Assembly: GCF_900187225.1 (NCBI RefSeq)
Contig: NZ_LT906436.1
Span: 1,922,001-1,986,000, forward strand
From: Listeria monocytogenes
GTDB lineage: Bacteria; Bacillota; Bacilli; Lactobacillales; Listeriaceae
Reading direction: 5' to 3'
DNA: 64,000 nucleotides
The translations under genes were made by a program, and so were the position numbers. Below are positions 56,868 to 64,000 of this stretch, one piece after another. The notes below the pieces were generated by a model that saw nothing but the letters and a program-made list of their open reading frames with translations, was not told the origin of the DNA and made no database searches. Within the stretch, counting starts at the first letter, position 1, and every line of letters starts with the position of its first letter.

Positions 56868-57584
56868 TTAATCTTCTGGAACTTCAAATTTATATCCAAG
56901 ACCCCAAACTGTTACAATCATTCTCGCAGCGTCTTCTGATACATCATGCAGTTTTTCGCGGAGTCTTTTAACGTGTGTATCAATCGTTCGCAAATCGCCA
57001 AAGAATTCATAACGCCACACTTCTTTTAAAAGTGACTCGCGGTCGAATACTTTATCCGGAGATTTAGCTAAATAATAAAGCAAGTCATATTCTTTCGGTG
57101 TCAAACCGATTTCTTTTCCATCGACAATAACACGGTGAGCTTCGTTATCAATTTTTAAATGTGGGAAGGTAATAATGTCTCCCGGTGTGCCTCCTGCTGA
57201 TTCTTCTGAGGATTGTTTGGCGCGACGAAGAACAGCCTTCACGCGAAGCACAACTTCTCTTGGGCTAAATGGTTTTACGATGTAATCATCTGCACCAACT
57301 TCAAAGCCTTGTACTCGGTTAGCTTCTTCTCCTTTTGCAGTCAACATGACAACGGGTGTGGATTTAAACTCCCTCAGTTCACGACAAACTTCGATGCCAT
57401 CTTTACCAGGCATCATCAAATCAAGTAGGATTACTTCATAATTATTGTTCAGCGCCATGCTTAATGCTTGATCACCATCACTAGCTTCTTCAATACGATA
57501 GTTTTCTCTTTCAAGATACATCTTAAGAAGGCGTCGTATCCGGTCCTCATCATCCACAACAAGCACTCTAACTTGTTCACTCAT
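56868..57584 (-). CDS. resD: Response regulator ResD
   Basis: 238 residues. OmpR/PhoB type: receiver domain with the phospho-Asp in VILLDLMMPGKDG, the acidic pair in VVDDEDRIRRLL, Lys in DDYIVKPFSPRE, and a winged-helix DNA-binding domain (SPDKVFDRESLLKEVW, RTIDTHVKRLREKL). In Listeria ResD influences respiration and sugar uptake. Own -10 box upstream at 57712-57717. resABC, which precede resD in Bacillus, are missing. Confidence 0.94.
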   Translation of the reverse strand: MSEQVRVLVVDDEDRIRRLLKMYLERENYRIEEASDGDQALSMALNNNYEVILLDLMMPGKDGIEVCRELREFKSTPVVMLTAKGEEANRVQGFEVGADDYIVKPFSPREVVLRVKAVLRRAKQSSEESAGGTPGDIITFPHLKIDNEAHRVIVDGKEIGLTPKEYDLLYYLAKSPDKVFDRESLLKEVWRYEFFGDLRTIDTHVKRLREKLHDVSEDAARMIVTVWGLGYKFEVPED

Positions 57585-57711
57585 AAGTACTCATCCCCTA
57601 ACTCTCATTTACATAAAACGATCATTTACATTCATTCAGATAAATGGAATCTTCCGTACCCACATACGAAAAAACCATATAATTGCCTATACCAAATTTC
57701 CTACGATTTAA

Positions 57712-57717
57712 ATTATA
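57712..57717 (-). promoter_or_regulatory. Probable -10 box of resD
   Basis: Perfect TATAAT on the minus strand, about 128 nt before the resD start; no good -35, which may mean activator dependence. Confidence 0.4.
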
Positions 57718-57766
57718 CATGTTTTTCACAAAACACGCTATTAGAAAGTATATTTTGTAAGAAAAG

Positions 57767-58501
57767 TTACTTTTTATTTTTACCAAATCTTGCTTCCGTT
57801 TTTAATTGTTTTACTTCATGATGGGATAATTCCCGACGTTCACCTGCGTTTAAACCACGTAAATTCAAGAACGAGTACTCTTCTCTTGATAATTTTTGTA
57901 CTTCAAAGCCAACTGCCTCGAACATTTTACGCACTTGGCGATTTCTGCCTTCATGAATAGTAATTTCTACAATGGCTTTATCTTTCGTTTTGTCAGACGA
58001 ACGTACTTTTACTTTTGCTGGTGCTGTTTTGCGACCATCTATCACAACACCGCGTTCTAGCTGACGAATCACTTCTCGTTCAGGAATACCTTTGATACGC
58101 GCGATATATGTTTTGGAAACTTCATTTTTCGGATGCATTAGTAAATTAGCGAAATCCCCATCATTGGTCATTAATAACAATCCAGAAGTATCATAGTCAA
58201 GTCGTCCTACTGGGTAAAGTCTTTCTGGAATATCCGCAAAATAATCCGCTACGGTTGTACGACCTTTATCATCTGTTACAGCCGAAACCGTTCCTCTTGG
58301 CTTATAAAAAAGGAAATAGCGATGTTCTTCTTTTGTTAGTTGAATTCCCTCAACTTCAATTCGCTCCGTACCGCTAACCTTCACACCTAATTCTGTGACT
58401 ACTTTCCCATTCACTGTTACTTTACCTTCTTGAATAAGCTTTTCTGCTTTTCTTCTTGAAGTAATACCTGCATTTGCAATCACTTTTTGTAAACGTTCCA
58501 T
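57767..58501 (-). CDS. rluB: Pseudouridine synthase RluB
   Basis: 244 residues. N-terminal S4 RNA-binding domain (RLQKVIANAGITSRRKAEKL), then the RsuA-type catalytic core with the Asp in GRLDYDTSGLLLMT. Modifies 23S rRNA near position 2605 (E. coli numbering) in this family. Two nt after scpB, so translationally linked. No clear terminator follows; resD starts 180 nt later with its own -10. Confidence 0.94.
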   Translation of the reverse strand: MERLQKVIANAGITSRRKAEKLIQEGKVTVNGKVVTELGVKVSGTERIEVEGIQLTKEEHRYFLFYKPRGTVSAVTDDKGRTTVADYFADIPERLYPVGRLDYDTSGLLLMTNDGDFANLLMHPKNEVSKTYIARIKGIPEREVIRQLERGVVIDGRKTAPAKVKVRSSDKTKDKAIVEITIHEGRNRQVRKMFEAVGFEVQKLSREEYSFLNLRGLNAGERRELSHHEVKQLKTEARFGKNKK

Positions 58502-58503
58502 TC

Positions 58504-59100
58504 TTATTCCTCCTCCTGTTCTTTACTTTGGTTAAACCGGTCAAAAAACAGGTCCATTTCATTCTGATCTGGTTCATCTGTCGCTGGATCAGCAAGCTTT
58601 GGTAAATCCTCTAGAGAATTAAGTCCAAAAGCATCTAAAAACTCACTTGTAGTAACGTAAAGTTTTGCTCGGCCTGCACCGTCAACACGACCTTTATCTG
58701 TTACAAGCCCTTTGGCGACCAAGGTTCTAATCGGACCATCAGTTTGAACACCGCGAACCTCGTCCACTTCCATTCTTGTAACTGGTTGGCGGTAAGCAAT
58801 AATTGCTAATGTCTCTAATGATGCTTGCGATAAAACGGTATTGCTTGGAACTTCGACTAATTTACGTAAAAATTCTGCATGCGCTTTTTTCGTAGCTAAT
58901 TGAAATGTTCCGGCAAGCTCTAGTAATATTAGACCTCTGTCAGCACTTTCGTTATATCGTTCACTTAAAAGCTCTAATAAATTGAGTGCTTCAATGTGCG
59001 TGATTTCCATGACTTCAGTTAATTGTTCCGTTGAAAGTCCCGCATCTCCCGCAGCAAAAAGCAAACTCTCTAATACGCCTAATTGTTCTTCTCTGTTCAC
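58504..59100 (-). CDS. scpB: Segregation and condensation protein B
   Basis: 198 residues. Two winged-helix domains; family segments LESLLFAAGDAGLSTEQL and ASLETLAIIAYRQPVTRMEV. Partner of ScpA and SMC in chromosome condensation. GTG start overlaps the scpA stop by 4 nt. Confidence 0.96.
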   Translation of the reverse strand: MNREEQLGVLESLLFAAGDAGLSTEQLTEVMEITHIEALNLLELLSERYNESADRGLILLELAGTFQLATKKAHAEFLRKLVEVPSNTVLSQASLETLAIIAYRQPVTRMEVDEVRGVQTDGPIRTLVAKGLVTDKGRVDGAGRAKLYVTTSEFLDAFGLNSLEDLPKLADPATDEPDQNEMDLFFDRFNQSKEQEEE

Positions 59101-59846
59101 GATATTTCTTCCCCTTTACCTTGCACATATAAATCCGCAAAACTTTCCGCTTGTTCTACTTCGACTAATTTTCGTTTCATTAATTCTAACAAAGCTAAAA
59201 ATGTAACGACAAGTTGCTCTTTCGTTTGTTCTTCAAATAACTCGTCAAATCGTAAGCGATGATTTACTTGTAGATTTAATTTCTCTAAAACAGAATCCAT
59301 TCTTTGATCAATAGAGATTTCTTGTGTTGTAATTCTTGTATGGAGCGGTTTATTTAACTTTTTCCGACGTAGCATTTTGTTAAATGCACTTAGCATATCG
59401 TTTAATGAAACATCTAGTTCTGCCACTTTGGTACCATCATCATACTCTGCTAAATCCATCGGTGGTTTACTAAAATAAAAGCTCCGTTCCGCTTCTTTTT
59501 CTTTTAGTTCTTTTGCGGCTTCTTTGAATCGTTTGTATTCCATTAGTTTTTCAACTAAAGCATCACGAGGATCTTCTTCCTCTTCTAGTGTATCATAATC
59601 GATTTCCAGTTCTTGCTTTGGAAGTAGCATCTTACTTTTAATTGCTAGTAAAGTTGCTGCCATCACTAAATATTCACTCGCGACATCCAATTCCATTTCT
59701 TGCATTGTATGAACAAATTCCATGTATTGGTCCGTAATTTCAGCCATAGGGATGTCATAAATATCGACTTCTAGTTGTCCAATTAAATGAAGAAGTAAGT
59801 CAAGCGGTCCTTCAAACGCGTCCACTTTAAAATTCATTTCTACCAT
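59097..59846 (-). CDS. scpA: Segregation and condensation protein A (kleisin)
   Basis: 249 residues. N-terminal FEGPLDLLLHLI signature and EYLVMAATLLAIKSKMLLP, a charged middle and C-terminal winged helix (VTFLALLELMKRKLVEVEQ) that binds the SMC head. 15 nt after lysA. In Bacillus the rib operon lies between lysA and scpA; it is absent here. Confidence 0.96.
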   Translation of the reverse strand: MVEMNFKVDAFEGPLDLLLHLIGQLEVDIYDIPMAEITDQYMEFVHTMQEMELDVASEYLVMAATLLAIKSKMLLPKQELEIDYDTLEEEEDPRDALVEKLMEYKRFKEAAKELKEKEAERSFYFSKPPMDLAEYDDGTKVAELDVSLNDMLSAFNKMLRRKKLNKPLHTRITTQEISIDQRMDSVLEKLNLQVNHRLRFDELFEEQTKEQLVVTFLALLELMKRKLVEVEQAESFADLYVQGKGEEIS

Positions 59847-59861
59847 ATCTGTCCCGCCCTA

Positions 59862-61172
59862 CTATAATGAAAGATCATTTTGCACTAAATTTTCATATGT
59901 TTCGCGAGCAACGATTAATTTATCGACTCCGTTTTCCACAAAAACAACTGGTGGTCTTGGGATACGGTTATAATTACTTGCCATCGCATAACCATAGGCA
60001 CCAGTACAAAATACCGCCAAAACTTCACCAGCGTTTGATTTTGGTAGTGGCAAATCCCATATTAACATATCACCAGACTCACAGCATTTTCCTGCGATAG
60101 CCACTGTTTCTTCTGCTACTTTTTCAGGGTTTGCCGCTAAAACAGCATCATAATGCGCATCATATAACGCTGGACGAATATTGTCAGACATGCCGCCATC
60201 CACTGCGATATAATTTCTAATTCCCGGAACTTCTTTACGCGATCCAACTTTGTAAAGTGTTGTTCCTGCTTCACCAACAAGGGAACGACCTGGTTCAATC
60301 CAAATTTCTGGAATATCAATATCATTGCTCTCAGCCACATCTCGCACTTCATCCATAATTTGTCGCACATATTCGCTAGGTTCAAGAGGTTCGTCTTCTG
60401 CAGTATAACGCACACCGAAACCGCCACCAAGATTAAGTACTTTAGAATCAAATCCCAGAGTTTGGTGCCATTCAACTAATTTATCCATAATACGACGAGC
60501 GGCTAATTTAAAACCAGTTGTTTCAAAAATTTGCGAACCAATATGACAGTGAAGGCCAATTAAATCAAAGGACGCACTTGCATGAAGTACTTGTTTAATC
60601 GCTTTTTCAGCTTGTCCATTTGTAAGTCCAAATCCAAATTTCGAATCATCTTGGCCTGTTAAAATATAGTCATGTGTATGAGCTTCTATCCCCGGGGTCA
60701 CGCGAATTAAAACCGAAGCCTTTTCATTTCGTTCTATTAATATATCTTCTAATAAACTAATTTCATAATAATTATCGATAACAAAACAACCGATGCCATA
60801 GTCAAGCGCCATATGTATTTCTTCTGCACTTTTATTATTTCCATGAAAATGAATTCTTTCAGGAGGGAAATTTGCTTTTATTGCCGTATAAAGTTCTCCG
60901 CCTGAAACAACATCTAGCGATAAACCTTCTTCGGCCATAAGCTGATAAATAGCAACTGCAGAGAATGCTTTACTCGCATAAGCCACTTGCGCTTTTACCC
61001 CTAGCTCTTCGAATGTTTTCTTAAACCCTCTTGCTCGGTCACGGATTAGCGCTACATCATAAACGTAAAGTGGCGTACCATATTTGTCAGCAAGCTTTAA
61101 AGTGTCCACCCCTCCAATTTCGAGATGTCCTTCTGCATTTACATTCATTGTTCCAAGCCGTTCAAACGTCAC
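59862..61172 (-). CDS. lysA: Diaminopimelate decarboxylase
   Basis: 436 residues. Final step of lysine synthesis. The PLP lysine is Lys68 in VAYASKAFS. GLHCHIGSQI, LNLGGGFGVRY, EPGRSLVGE and the active Cys of CCESGDML are present. GTG start at 61172 after AAGGTGGG; the ATG nine codons on has no ribosome binding site. Uses product of the DAP pathway that includes dapB in this window. No lysine riboswitch is seen upstream. Confidence 0.95.
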   Translation of the reverse strand: MTFERLGTMNVNAEGHLEIGGVDTLKLADKYGTPLYVYDVALIRDRARGFKKTFEELGVKAQVAYASKAFSAVAIYQLMAEEGLSLDVVSGGELYTAIKANFPPERIHFHGNNKSAEEIHMALDYGIGCFVIDNYYEISLLEDILIERNEKASVLIRVTPGIEAHTHDYILTGQDDSKFGFGLTNGQAEKAIKQVLHASASFDLIGLHCHIGSQIFETTGFKLAARRIMDKLVEWHQTLGFDSKVLNLGGGFGVRYTAEDEPLEPSEYVRQIMDEVRDVAESNDIDIPEIWIEPGRSLVGEAGTTLYKVGSRKEVPGIRNYIAVDGGMSDNIRPALYDAHYDAVLAANPEKVAEETVAIAGKCCESGDMLIWDLPLPKSNAGEVLAVFCTGAYGYAMASNYNRIPRPPVVFVENGVDKLIVARETYENLVQNDLSL

Positions 61173-61281
61173 GCCAATCCCACCTTTACATTATAGATTT
61201 TTAAAAGTTCTTTTATATAGTAGCATACTAAGAAGCCGAGCGACAATAACTATCTGAAAATATTATCAAATACGTAAAAAA

Positions 61282-61335
61282 CTCAGCCCAAATCTGTTAT
61301 CTCCTTGCTTCAGAAAATAACAAATTGGGGCTGAG
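61282..61335 (-). terminator. Terminator of deoB-punA
   Basis: 19-bp near-perfect stem (61282-61300 with 61317-61335) with TTTTTT on the minus strand. Confidence 0.93.
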
Positions 61336-61352
61336 ATTAGCTACCAATTATT

Positions 61353-62171
61353 TTAAGAAATTTTAGCAACAATTGCTTTTACGTATTGTAAAAACGTGCT
61401 ACGAACTTGGTCTGTAGTTTCAATAACTTCTGTATGAGAAAGTGGTTGGTCCAAAATTCCGGCCGCCATATTCGTAATACAAGAAATACCAAGCACTCGT
61501 AATCCAGCATGGTTCGCAATGATTACTTCCGGTACAGTGGACATACCAACTGCGTCTGCTCCAAGCGTGCGCATCATTTGAATTTCAGCAGGTGTTTCAT
61601 AAGTTGGACCGCTAAATCCAGCATAAACACCTTCACGGATAGTCAAATTAAGTTCTTGAGCAATAAGTCTAGCATCCACACGTAGAGCTAAATTATACGC
61701 TTCTGACATATCTGGGAAACGAGGACCAAAATGCTCATCATTTGGTCCGATAAGTGGGCTAGTCCCTGTGAAGTTAATATGATCAGAAATCAACATTAAA
61801 TCTCCAGCAGAATACAATTCGTTCACACCACCAGCAGCATTCGTCACAATAAGAACTTCTACGCCTAGCTCTTTCATAACACGAACTGGGAAAGTAACAT
61901 CTTGCATTGAATAGCCTTCATAAAAGTGAAAACGTCCTTGCATTGCCACAACTTCTTTATTTTCTAACTCACCAAAAACAAATTGTCCAGCATGTCCTTC
62001 TACTGTGGAAACAGGAAAATGTGGGATTTCGCTATAAGAAAGTTTTATCGGTTGGTTTACTTCATCCGCAAGCACACCTAAACCAGAACCAAGAATCAAA
62101 CCGATTTTTGGTGTCCCAGTGTAACTTTCTCTAATTTTCGCAACTGCTTCGTTTACTTTTTCTAAACTCAT
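61353..62171 (-). CDS. punA: Purine nucleoside phosphorylase (trimeric class)
   Basis: 272 residues. Phosphorolysis of inosine and guanosine. Phosphate-binding GLILGSGLGVLADEV, RFHFYEGYSMQDVTFPVRV and the base-binding TNAAGGVNELYSAGD are visible; GPTYETPAE and MSTVPEVIIANH complete the class I PNP signature. 18 nt after deoB, with which it forms a nucleoside salvage unit. pupG/deoD-like naming is used in Bacillus. Confidence 0.94.
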   Translation of the reverse strand: MSLEKVNEAVAKIRESYTGTPKIGLILGSGLGVLADEVNQPIKLSYSEIPHFPVSTVEGHAGQFVFGELENKEVVAMQGRFHFYEGYSMQDVTFPVRVMKELGVEVLIVTNAAGGVNELYSAGDLMLISDHINFTGTSPLIGPNDEHFGPRFPDMSEAYNLALRVDARLIAQELNLTIREGVYAGFSGPTYETPAEIQMMRTLGADAVGMSTVPEVIIANHAGLRVLGISCITNMAAGILDQPLSHTEVIETTDQVRSTFLQYVKAIVAKIS

Positions 62172-62189
62172 TTTTGTTCCTCCCTTTTC

Positions 62190-63374
62190 CTATTTCAAGT
62201 CTCTTAAAAAACTTGTTCCATATTCAGGCATTTTCACATCAAAATTATCAGCAACTGTTGCACCAAGATCAGCAAACGTTTTGCGTAATTCTAATTCTGA
62301 ACCACCATTTTTGAAGCGTGGTGAGTATACAAGTAATGGTACAAACTCACGTGTGTGGTCTGTGCCAGAGTATGTTGGGTCATTTCCGTGATCAGCTGTA
62401 ATAATTAATAGATCATCATCTGTTAATTTTTCCATTACTTCTACTAAACGACCGTCAAAATCAACAAGCGCATCTGCATAACCTTGTGGATCACGACGAT
62501 GTCCGAAGAGTGCATCAAAGTCTACTAAATTCAAGAAACTCATACCGTTAAAATCTTTATCTAATACAGCAATAAATTGATCCATTCCGTCCATATTTGA
62601 TTTCGTACGGATAGATTCCGTAACACCTTCACCATCAAAAATATCAGAAATTTTACCAATGGCAATCACGTCTTTACCGCCATCTTTTAAAGCATCCATT
62701 ACAGTTGGCTTAAATGGTTTTAGCGCATAGTCATGACGATTTGGCGTTCTAACAAACGCACCTGGTTCACCGACAAATGGACGAGCGATAATACGACCAA
62801 GCATGTACGGATCATCTAGCGTAATTTTACGACAAAATTCACAGATTTCATATAGTTCTTCAAGAGGTACTACATCTTCATGCGCAGCAATTTGTAAAAC
62901 TGAGTCAGCTGATGTGTAAACAATGAGAGCACCTGTTTTGACATGCTCTTCTCCAAGTTCAGCCATAATTTCTGTTCCGCTCGCTGGTTTATTTCCAATT
63001 ACTTTACGTCCTGTTTTTTCTTCAATTTGGTTGATTAAATCGTCAGGAAATCCATCTGGGAATACGCGGAAAGGTGTGTCAATGTATAGGCCCATGATTT
63101 CCCAGTGACCAGTCATTGTATCTTTACCGTTCGAAGCTTCTTGCATTTTTGTATAGTAAGCAAGTGGTTTTTCCGCTTTTTTAATTCCTTCGATTTCACG
63201 AATATTCGATAAACCTAATTTGCCCATTTCAGGCATTTTTAGTCCGCCGACGTGTTTGGCAATATGTCCAAATGTATCTACATCAAAATCACCAAATTTA
63301 GCGGCATCTGGTGCTTCTCCAATACCAACTGAATCCATTACAACTACATGTACTCGTTTAAATTTATCTGGCAT
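62190..63374 (-). CDS. deoB: Phosphopentomutase
   Basis: 394 residues. Interconverts ribose 1- and 5-phosphate, feeding punA products into the pentose pathway. Alkaline-phosphatase superfamily: metal motif [14 protein letters not shown], phospho-Thr region [33 protein letters not shown]. Directly downstream of xerD (28 nt), the order xerD-deoB-punA as in Bacillus. Confidence 0.96.
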   Translation of the reverse strand: MPDKFKRVHVVVMDSVGIGEAPDAAKFGDFDVDTFGHIAKHVGGLKMPEMGKLGLSNIREIEGIKKAEKPLAYYTKMQEASNGKDTMTGHWEIMGLYIDTPFRVFPDGFPDDLINQIEEKTGRKVIGNKPASGTEIMAELGEEHVKTGALIVYTSADSVLQIAAHEDVVPLEELYEICEFCRKITLDDPYMLGRIIARPFVGEPGAFVRTPNRHDYALKPFKPTVMDALKDGGKDVIAIGKISDIFDGEGVTESIRTKSNMDGMDQFIAVLDKDFNGMSFLNLVDFDALFGHRRDPQGYADALVDFDGRLVEVMEKLTDDDLLIITADHGNDPTYSGTDHTREFVPLLVYSPRFKNGGSELELRKTFADLGATVADNFDVKMPEYGTSFLRDLK

Positions 63375-63402
63375 ATTTACTCATCCTTTTCAACTATATT
63401 TT

Positions 63403-64000
63403 TTAAGCGCGTGGGTGAAATTGTTTGTAGACATCTTTCAAACGCAGCTTTGTTACGTGTGTATAAATTTGTGTAGTGGAGATATCGGCGTGACCAAGGA
63501 GTTCTTGAACCGACCTTAAATCAGCCCCATTTTCAAGCAAATGAGTGGCAAATGAATGACGCAAAGTATGCGGTGTAATCGGCTTTTCAATGCCCGATTC
63601 TTTTGCAATACCTTTTAAAATCTTCCAGAAACCCTGTCTTGTAAGTCCTTGACCGTGATGATTTAAAAAGACAAAATCATTTCGGTATTTCGGTCTACGA
63701 AGTTTCGGTCTCGCTTCCTCTAAATACTTTTCTAACACAGTTGTTGCCGTTTTTCCCAGTGGGATAATTCTCTCTTTATCCCCCTTACCAATCGTTTGAA
63801 TAAAACCCATATGAAGGTGCAAATCGTCCATTTTCAAGCTGACAAGTTCGGTTACACGAAGCCCCGTCGCGTATAAAATTTCCATCATTGCTTGATCACG
63901 CAGTCCGAGAGGTGTACTTGTATCAGAAGAGCTAAGTAACTTCTCGACATCATCAAGGTTCAAAACTTTTGGTAATCCCTTGGCTTGCTTTGGCGTTTCA
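63403..64000 (-). CDS. xerD: Tyrosine recombinase XerD, C-terminal part
   Basis: About 199 codons; the gene runs off the right edge in frame. Resolves chromosome dimers at dif with XerC. Catalytic Arg in [12 protein letters not shown], Lys in [12 protein letters not shown], His-x-x-Arg in [14 protein letters not shown], His in [13 protein letters not shown] and the nucleophilic Tyr in IYTHV. The order with deoB-punA identifies the housekeeping XerD, not a mobile integrase. Confidence 0.93.
   Translation of the reverse strand, partial: ETPKQAKGLPKVLNLDDVEKLLSSSDTSTPLGLRDQAMMEILYATGLRVTELVSLKMDDLHLHMGFIQTIGKGDKERIIPLGKTATTVLEKYLEEARPKLRRPKYRNDFVFLNHHGQGLTRQGFWKILKGIAKESGIEKPITPHTLRHSFATHLLENGADLRSVQELLGHADISTTQIYTHVTKLRLKDVYKQFHPRA

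Noticed and set aside
61173-61352. Lysine riboswitch before lysA
   Set aside because: The region holds the 19-bp deoB-punA terminator and about 100 nt without L-box motifs.
63403-64000. Phage-type integrase marking a mobile element
   Set aside because: The motifs and the deoB-punA neighbours identify the housekeeping XerD; no att repeats or phage genes are seen.
1-64000. CRISPR arrays, tRNA/rRNA genes, insertion sequences, defence or toxin-antitoxin modules
   Set aside because: No regularly spaced repeats, transposase-like proteins, RNA-gene sequence or defence-type genes could be found by reading; all long coding regions have housekeeping or known accessory assignments.

Overview
The window is a chromosomal core segment of a low-GC Gram-positive bacterium, almost certainly Listeria (sensu stricto, most like L. 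monocytogenes). The gene order matches, from memory, the block lmo1892 to lmo1955 of strain EGD-e, and much of it is collinear with the Bacillus subtilis ponA-asnS-panBCD-dapB, aro-hepST-hbs, rpsA-cmk and resDE-scpAB-lysA-deoB-xerD regions. I see no prophage, insertion sequence, CRISPR array, tRNA or rRNA. Species identity is recalled gene order, not a search result. Both ends cut a gene: ponA at the left, xerD at the right.

Layout. 1-9 kb: end of ponA (PBP1), then leftward operons for dnaD-nth-ypoC, ypmB-aspB-asnS and dinG. 8.7-11.5 kb: panBCD for pantothenate and a thioredoxin-like lipoprotein. 11.6-15.3 kb: operon ypjD-dapB-mgsA-cca-birA. 15.4-17.4 kb: a YitT-family membrane protein meeting an FAD oxidoreductase tail to tail. 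17.7-21.8 kb (rightward): two membrane diguanylate cyclases, a GH8-like glycosidase and an EAL phosphodiesterase, i.e. the known Listeria c-di-GMP/exopolysaccharide module. 21.8-27.1 kb (rightward): malic enzyme, a serine hydrolase and pyruvate formate-lyase. 27-31.8 kb: BaiN-type flavoprotein, YugP peptidase, DUF1405 protein, ReoY and YpiA. 31.8-42.3 kb: aromatic operon aroC-aroB-aroH-hisC-tyrA-aroA, preceded by folE-hepS-menG-hepT-ndk and hup. 42.7-54 kb: phosphatase, gpsA, der, rpsA, cmk, asparaginase, a LysM protein, recS, ypbB, ferredoxin, and ribU with an FMN riboswitch. 54.4-64 kb: thioesterase, resE, resD, rluB, scpB, scpA, lysA, purine nucleoside phosphorylase, deoB, xerD.

How they work together. 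Much of the window supplies cofactors and envelope precursors: menaquinone side chain and ring methylation, folate entry, pantothenate, biotinylation, DAP/lysine and chorismate. The rest is replication and segregation (dnaD, hup, scpAB, xerD, recS, dinG), translation (asnS, rpsA, der, cca, rluB) and redox regulation (resDE). Start codons were reassigned by ribosome binding site for many genes, and several predicted starts are GTG or TTG.

Most informative points. (1) Compared with B. subtilis, several gene blocks are missing at clean junctions: sporulation genes, ribDEAHT, mtrB and trp, bshA/bshB1, and both cytochrome-c loci (qcrABC and resABC). (2) Two leftward terminator-like hairpins sit inside apparent operons directly before a ribosome binding site (resD/resE and reoY/DUF1405). 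(3) rpsA has a 62-codon open in-frame leader. (4) pfl is preceded by a possible 18-codon leader ORF whose stop touches the pfl ribosome binding site. (5) A near-consensus cre lies just upstream of the riboswitch-controlled ribU promoter. I found no convincing wholly new multi-gene system; the c-di-GMP cluster is the most system-like element and is already described in Listeria.
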